From assembly GCA_964445305.1 (NCBI GenBank), contig CAYUKK010000101.1, positions 1 through 10,844 of the forward strand: 10,844 nt of DNA. Reading direction: 5' to 3'. A program made the translations under genes and the position numbers. Every line of letters starts with the position of its first letter. The first letter of the stretch is position 1. The DNA comes from CAYUKK01 sp964445305 (lineage in GTDB: Bacteria; Acidobacteriota; Aminicenantia; Aminicenantales; UBA8522). The notes under the pieces are model-generated. The model ran no database searches, was not told where the DNA came from, and saw only the letters and a list, made by a program, of their open reading frames with translations. This document shows, one piece after another, positions 7,065 through 10,844 of the stretch.

Positions 7065-7087
7065 TATCATTCCCGGAATTTTCGGGA
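7065..7087 (+). promoter_or_regulatory. -10-like element abutting a palindrome (candidate operator)
   Basis: TATCAT (7065-7070), one base from a -10 consensus, runs directly into the near-palindrome TCCCGGAATTTTCGGGA (7071-7087). Its outer five bases on each side are perfectly complementary, and the inner bases continue with one G-T and two A-T pairs. The palindrome would sit on the transcription start of the gene at 7111, a natural operator position; as RNA it would instead form a small hairpin before the ribosome binding site. I see no good -35, so an activator or an alternative sigma factor may be needed. Confidence 0.35.
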
Positions 7088-7110
7088 CATTGCCTGAGAG
7101 GGAGGGAGAC

Positions 7111-7389
7111 ATGAGCCCGAAACTTTCCCATGAAGAATTTGTCAAGAGGGCCATCCAAAGCCTGAGGACAGAGCCTTTCAAGGGCATCCATTCTGTTTAC
7201 AGCGGGTTTAACGAAGCCTTCAAGAACTATTTTGATGGCGAGGACCCCGTTAAGGTTACAACCAGGTTGGCGGCTGAAGGAAAAATCGCCGTTCGTCCCG
7301 TCCGTGGCGGCGTCATCCTCTTCCTGCCCGAGGACGCGCCCAAGACGAGCCGAGCGGACGAGGCCCTCAAGAAAATGGGCCTCGCCTGA
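7111..7389 (+). CDS. Conserved small protein, possibly winged-helix-like
   Basis: The product is 92 residues with no membrane or signal sequence. It begins with a helix (HEEFVKRAIQSLR), then a motif-rich segment PFKGIHSVYSGFNEAFKNYF at 22-41, then VTTRLAAEGKIAVRPVRGGV at 49-68 and LFLPEDAP at 70-77. The helix followed by a two-stranded turn (LAAEGKI-VRPVRGGVILFLP) resembles the recognition helix and wing of a winged-helix fold. The wording is reminiscent of small uncharacterised bacterial proteins I have seen without an assigned role. The ATG at 7111 was chosen because GGGAGGGAG (7100-7108) is just upstream; a TTG at 7090 is in frame but less convincing. It stands alone, divergent from the small - strand gene. 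DNA binding is only an inference from the predicted fold. Confidence 0.75.
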   Translation: MSPKLSHEEFVKRAIQSLRTEPFKGIHSVYSGFNEAFKNYFDGEDPVKVTTRLAAEGKIAVRPVRGGVILFLPEDAPKTSRADEALKKMGLA

Positions 7390-7660
7390 GGGATACGCGT
7401 GACGAACCAGGCCTCCCGGCTCATCTCGTTTATTGCCTCTTGATTCTGGCTAACTCCCATCGCCGTTGATATTAAGATTTATCTTTCATGTTGACCAGAC
7501 AATGTAGCTTCTGGGCTGCATTATTTCGCCAAACGGGTATCGGAAGGCTCATTGGTTAAGAAGTCAAATTTCCGCTTTGCTCCAAACTTGATGAGAAGGA
7601 GATGCTGCCAAAGCCATTTCCTCGGAGCGGACCGGGCAGAGGTAAAGAACCCGAGGGTCG
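7390..7660. other. Spacer with no recognisable gene
   Basis: About 270 nt separate two convergent transcription units. I see no RNA gene, convincing ORF or strong promoter. It contains only small symmetric elements, such as AAGATTTATCTT (7474-7485) and ACCCGAGGGT near 7648, with no hairpin-plus-U-run terminator for either flanking unit. A TTGACC at 7491-7496 has no partner -10 at a proper distance. Confidence 0.6.
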
Positions 7661-8515
7661 TCAGAGGAGCTTGTCGATTCTCTGGCTGACGTCGGCGGCA
7701 AACCTCCGGATATGGTCGCAGACAAACTCCTTGATATCGAGCGCGCTGTCCCGCACGAGAGGCGTCAGGTCCATGGCAAAAATCAAGGAGGTGGCCACAT
7801 CCACGGCATGGGTCGCGTAGTAAGTGGCATGGGCGCGGCGCCGGCCGATCGTCGCCATATCGTATCCTTTTCCGCCCGAAACCTGGGAATCAAAGACGCT
7901 GACGAGGGAGGTAGCCAGGTTCTGGTGATCGGAAACATCGAGCCCGACCTTATCCTCGTCGACGAGCCAGTCGAGGTCGCGCCAAACCTCACAGCCGTAG
8001 ACTTTCTCCGGCCGGAGTTCAGGGGGGAGCTCCCGGATGGCGGCGATCGTCCTCAGCCCGGCGGCGACATGGGTATCGTGCTTATCCGCCGGGTTGTGGG
8101 TGTAGACGATGGCGGGCTTGGCCAGCGTGATTAAGAGTTTGATATCCTCTTTGGGAAGGATGTTGGCTTTGTCCTTGAGCTCGGCGCTCGTGTAATTAAG
8201 GAAAGCCACACCCGCATACTCGCCGACGATGGCCGCTTTCTTCTGCTCCTTTTTGCGGACGGATTTCATCTCCTCGTCTGAAAAACGCTTGTAGAACCCG
8301 TCACGAGGGCTGCCCGCACCGTCGGTGGCCACAATCCCAAAAAACCAATCCGTCGGGCTGCCAAAGCAGCGGAGGATGCCGTGATAGGCCATGATCTCGA
8401 GGTCATCGGGATGAGCCGCCACACCCAGATGGGTCGTGCGTTCGATGGCCTGGGGAATGGCCGCGCCATCAGGAATAAAAATTTCATGTCCTTCTCTGTT
8501 GAGTCTGATTTCCAT
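7661..8515 (-). CDS. PIG-L/LmbE-family zinc-dependent deacetylase
   Basis: The product is 284 residues. The family signature AAHPDDLE is at 33-40 (H35 and D38 as zinc ligands, D37 the likely general base). A second site HNPADKHDTHVAAG at 140-153 supplies H149, the usual third ligand, in a D-x-x-H arrangement. Family members remove N-acetyl groups from GlcNAc-containing substrates (GlcNAc-PI, mycothiol and bacillithiol precursors, glycopeptide antibiotics, chito-oligosaccharides). No signal peptide is seen, so it is probably cytoplasmic. The start is either the ATG at 8515 (MEIRLNRE) or an in-frame TTG at 8539 that overlaps the upstream stop as TTGA; I prefer the ATG, 20 nt after the ROK-like gene. 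Related domains occur fused to glucosamine-6-phosphate deaminase-like proteins in some Bacteroidetes. With the sugar-kinase-like neighbour this supports an amino-sugar role, but the substrate is unknown. Confidence 0.88.
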   Translation of the reverse strand: MEIRLNREGHEIFIPDGAAIPQAIERTTHLGVAAHPDDLEIMAYHGILRCFGSPTDWFFGIVATDGAGSPRDGFYKRFSDEEMKSVRKKEQKKAAIVGEYAGVAFLNYTSAELKDKANILPKEDIKLLITLAKPAIVYTHNPADKHDTHVAAGLRTIAAIRELPPELRPEKVYGCEVWRDLDWLVDEDKVGLDVSDHQNLATSLVSVFDSQVSGGKGYDMATIGRRRAHATYYATHAVDVATSLIFAMDLTPLVRDSALDIKEFVCDHIRRFAADVSQRIDKLL

Positions 8516-8535
8516 GGTCGTCTCTCTCTTTTCGA

Positions 8536-9960
8536 TCAATTTTTCTTGTTGGCCGAAATGACGGGCAGGCTGGCTGCCGCCATGGCCTGACCGACTCTTC
8601 GGCTCCGCTCGTCAGGAAGGTGGAGCTGGAGTTGAGCTTTGAGTTGAGGAAACTCGATCGCCAGAACCTCCTTCGCCTTTTCCAGCAAAATGGGCCCCGC
8701 CTCGCCCGAGGTGACGCGGCCAAGGATAAGGACATGGTCGATTCCGTAAAAATCGGCGTAGTGGGCAATCCCATAGCCCAGGTAGACGCCGATGGTCTCA
8801 AAGACGAGCCGGGCCCGGCCATCGCCGCGGGCCAGGAGCTCCTGGATGGCCTTAAGCCTCTCCACCGGGCCGATGGTTTCGTCGAGCTCTATCCCGGCCG
8901 AAGCAGCCAGCCTGAAGACGGCCTGCTGGGAAAAGTACTGGACGCCGCAGCCAGCGTCCCCCGACCATTCATCGACGGGCGCCTGAGGGTCATAGTCAAC
9001 GGGCGCGAAGGCCAGCTCATTCAACCAGCCCGTGATGTGGCCCTCGGCGTCGACATAACCTCCGGCCTGGCTTGAACCGAGGGAAAGGCCAAGAACACGG
9101 TTGGCTTCGAGTGACATTGACCCGGCCAGGGCTGTCACTTCGCCGTCGTTGGCGACTTCGAGCGGCACTTTCCATTCCCGGCCGAGGCGGATGAACATCT
9201 TCTTAATTCTTTTCTGGAAAAGGTCGCGGGGAATGCCCCGGAAAAGGGAGGCTACCCTGGCCTGGTTGTCAATGTAGATACCAGCCGCGCTCCCCCCGAT
9301 AGCGTCTACCTGGGGAAGGAAGGAAGCGGCCTGGTGGAGGCCTGACTGGACTTGGTGATAATGATAACCCGGGTCGCTCTGGTTGCGGGGGTCCCACGGG
9401 ACCTCCTCACTGAAGACCATCTCTCCTTCCCGAAGTGCGCAAACCTTGCGGTCGCTCGCGCCAAGGTCAAATCCAATGCGGCAGCCGTCCAGATGGCGTC
9501 CGAGCGGTCGCGTCTTCTCGAGAGGCGGCAGGACGCTGTCGGCCGGGATAATCTCGACAGCGAATTTCCTCCCGTAGGCCGTCGACATGAGCTCAACATC
9601 AAAAAAGCGTTCCCCCCGTCGGCTGTAAATTTTCTGGATGGCCCGGCCAATCTCAGCCGGCCCGCCGACAATGACTTTAAACCCTCCCCGCATCCAGAGC
9701 AAGCACTTGACGAGGCGCTCAACATAGCGGAGAGTTGCCGCCCATTTCCCATTTTCCGATAGAAACGATGGGAATACTCGAGTTTGATAGCGAGATAAGG
9801 AGCCGTCTGCCCTCTCCAGCCCGATGACCAGAGGTTCGCTCCGGCCCGCCTCGGCGACAGCCTCCTGGTAAGCCTTGTTCCAGAGGGCTGCTGGCTGGAA
9901 ATGGGGATGGAGAGGGGGCTGGATTTTCGGTTTGACCAAGGAAGCGATGTCGAGTTTCAT
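8536..9960 (-). CDS. Divergent ROK-like sugar kinase (ASKHA fold) with N-terminal extension
   Basis: The product is 474 residues, longer than typical ROK kinases (about 300). The first ~155 residues form an extension I do not recognise. The actin-like ATPase core then begins with the phosphate-1 motif RIGFDLGASDRKVCAL (161-176). The likely catalytic aspartate D272 lies in VANDGEVTALAG (269-280). The phosphate-2 region is LGLSLGSSQAGGYVD (290-304), and an adenosine-type loop LILGRVTSGEAG is at 411-422. ROK enzymes usually carry a zinc motif (GH followed by CxCGxxGCxE). Here the matching stretch is NELAFAPV...GDAGCGVQYFSQQAV (314-347), with only one cysteine and no histidine ligand. AGGAG, overlapping the stop of the upstream gene, precedes the ATG by 5 nt. 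It may phosphorylate a sugar or act as a sensor; no helix-turn-helix is evident, so a NagC-type repressor is less likely. Confidence 0.82.
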   Translation of the reverse strand: MKLDIASLVKPKIQPPLHPHFQPAALWNKAYQEAVAEAGRSEPLVIGLERADGSLSRYQTRVFPSFLSENGKWAATLRYVERLVKCLLWMRGGFKVIVGGPAEIGRAIQKIYSRRGERFFDVELMSTAYGRKFAVEIIPADSVLPPLEKTRPLGRHLDGCRIGFDLGASDRKVCALREGEMVFSEEVPWDPRNQSDPGYHYHQVQSGLHQAASFLPQVDAIGGSAAGIYIDNQARVASLFRGIPRDLFQKRIKKMFIRLGREWKVPLEVANDGEVTALAGSMSLEANRVLGLSLGSSQAGGYVDAEGHITGWLNELAFAPVDYDPQAPVDEWSGDAGCGVQYFSQQAVFRLAASAGIELDETIGPVERLKAIQELLARGDGRARLVFETIGVYLGYGIAHYADFYGIDHVLILGRVTSGEAGPILLEKAKEVLAIEFPQLKAQLQLHLPDERSRRVGQAMAAASLPVISANKKN

Positions 9961-9968
9961 CTTTTCTC

Positions 9969-10724
9969 CTAAAACAAGATTTCGGTGGGGATACCGACCC
10001 GGGCGGCCTGCCCGGCCAGCGCCTGAGCCTGGCTATGGAAGAACCGCTCGGTCATCGCCTCTTCCATCTTGAGCTTGCGGTAGAAGGGGGCGATGGTGGG
10101 AAGATAATTCATCCTGTCGACGAGAATTCTGTCCACTTTGCCCTCGAGCTTCTCGAGGAGCCGCACCGGGTTGCCGGGAAGAAGAGGGCCGAGGAAGGCG
10201 AATGTCCGGATGCCTCGCGCCCGGAGAACGCCGAGCGCTTCGATGCGCGCCTCAACCGGTGAGGCGCCTGGCTCGAAGATGCGGGCCAGCCGTTCGTCGT
10301 CAGTCGTGATCGTCATTCCGACCTCAATATCCTCAAACTTCTCGATTAAGTCGAGGTCGCGAAGAACCAGGGCTGATTTGGTCTGGATGTTGACGGGGAA
10401 CTGTCGGGCGGCGAGCTCAGCCAAGCACTGTCGGGTCAATTGGAAGGACTTCTCCAAAGGCTGATAGGGGTCGCAAACCGAGGAGACCCAGACCGTGCCT
10501 CGCTTGGCGCGAACAAGCTGGCGGCGGAGAATCTCGACGGCGTTAACCTTGACGTCAACAAATGTGCCCCATGGTTCGCTGTGGCCCGAATAGCGGGGGA
10601 TGAACAGTCGGGCATAGCAATAGCGGCAGCTCACCTGGCAGCCGGTGTAGGCATTCAGACAATAATCGAAGATTTTGGACTTGTTGAGGATGCTTTTGGC
10701 TCGAACTTCGGTGACACGAACCAT
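9969..10724 (-). CDS. SPL-family radical SAM protein
   Basis: The product is 251 residues. The [4Fe-4S]/SAM motif is CQVSCRYCYA, with C29, C33 and C36 in the CxxxCxxC spacing. The SPL-like group hallmark (SSV)CDPYQPLE follows at 81-91, then strands typical of a partial TIM barrel: VNIQTKSALVLRDLDLI (111-127), IEVGMTITTDDERLARIFEPGASP (133-156) and IRTFAFLGPLLPG (172-184). The length matches the small spore-photoproduct-lyase-like proteins that occur in many non-sporulating bacteria, whose reactions are mostly unknown. True SplB repairs spore photoproduct in DNA; nothing here indicates sporulation. The gene is the first of the leftward operon, and its stop codon lies in the ribosome binding site of the ROK-like gene. 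GGTGAGG precedes the ATG by about 9 nt. The family is well supported; the substrate is unknown. Confidence 0.9.
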   Translation of the reverse strand: MVRVTEVRAKSILNKSKIFDYCLNAYTGCQVSCRYCYARLFIPRYSGHSEPWGTFVDVKVNAVEILRRQLVRAKRGTVWVSSVCDPYQPLEKSFQLTRQCLAELAARQFPVNIQTKSALVLRDLDLIEKFEDIEVGMTITTDDERLARIFEPGASPVEARIEALGVLRARGIRTFAFLGPLLPGNPVRLLEKLEGKVDRILVDRMNYLPTIAPFYRKLKMEEAMTERFFHSQAQALAGQAARVGIPTEILF

Positions 10725-10844
10725 GACGAAGCCTCACCGCCATTTTAACATATTTTGCGCTCGAGCCCATGCTTCCCCTACTGACCCAAATTCGCCGATA
10801 GGGAGTTCTCGTCAGACAAAAGGGCTTGATCTTAAAAGAAATGA

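Noticed and set aside
7602..7820. 72-codon + strand frame with AAGGAG before its ATG
   Set aside because: AAGGAG directly abuts the ATG, most of the frame is antisense to the PIG-L gene, and the product is low-complexity Ser/Arg sequence.
10742..10747. TAAAAT on the - strand upstream of the radical SAM gene as its -10
   Set aside because: No partner -35 is visible and the leader would be so short that the ribosome binding site would sit at or before the transcription start.

Overview
The window is ordinary bacterial chromosome, moderately GC-rich by eye. It carries a conserved housekeeping operon on the + strand, a tRNA-His gene, two small conserved or hypothetical genes, and a three-gene operon on the - strand. 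There are no phage genes, insertion sequences, CRISPR arrays or rRNA genes. Encoding of the ybeY-era block together with a PgpH-type c-di-AMP phosphodiesterase suggests a deep-branching, non-proteobacterial lineage. The PIG-L deacetylase/divergent ROK pair is reminiscent of Candidatus Aminicenantes or Acidobacteria-like genomes, but that placement is a guess.

Region 1 (1-6326, + strand): phoH, a 7TM-HD phosphodiesterase (pgpH type), ybeY, a CBS-domain CorC/HlyC-family membrane protein, and era. The genes are tightly packed. There is a 10-nt gap after phoH, a 29-nt overlap of pgpH and ybeY, 1 nt between ybeY and the CBS gene, and an ATGA overlap of the CBS gene with era. A TTGACA/TATAAT pair lies just upstream of phoH. 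Themes are ribosome maturation and RNA quality control (PhoH, YbeY, Era), second-messenger turnover (PgpH) and ion homeostasis (CorC family). Era carries an unusual basic, low-complexity insertion of roughly 65 residues inside its KH domain.

Region 2 (6327-7660): a spacer with an inverted repeat, then tRNA-His(GTG) with its own promoter. A small hypothetical gene follows on the - strand, divergent from a 92-residue conserved small protein on the + strand. That second gene has a palindrome at its presumed transcription start. About 270 nt without a recognisable gene come next.

Region 3 (7661-10724, - strand, read from right to left): an SPL-family radical SAM protein, a divergent ROK/ASKHA sugar-kinase-like protein with a long N-terminal extension, and a PIG-L/LmbE-type zinc deacetylase. 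The genes are almost abutting, so they look co-transcribed. The last two suggest amino-sugar or glycoconjugate metabolism; the link to the radical SAM protein is unclear.

I did not find a convincing undescribed system. The best leads are the Era insertion, the ROK-like/PIG-L/SPL operon, and the two small genes of unknown function around 6.6-7.4 kb.
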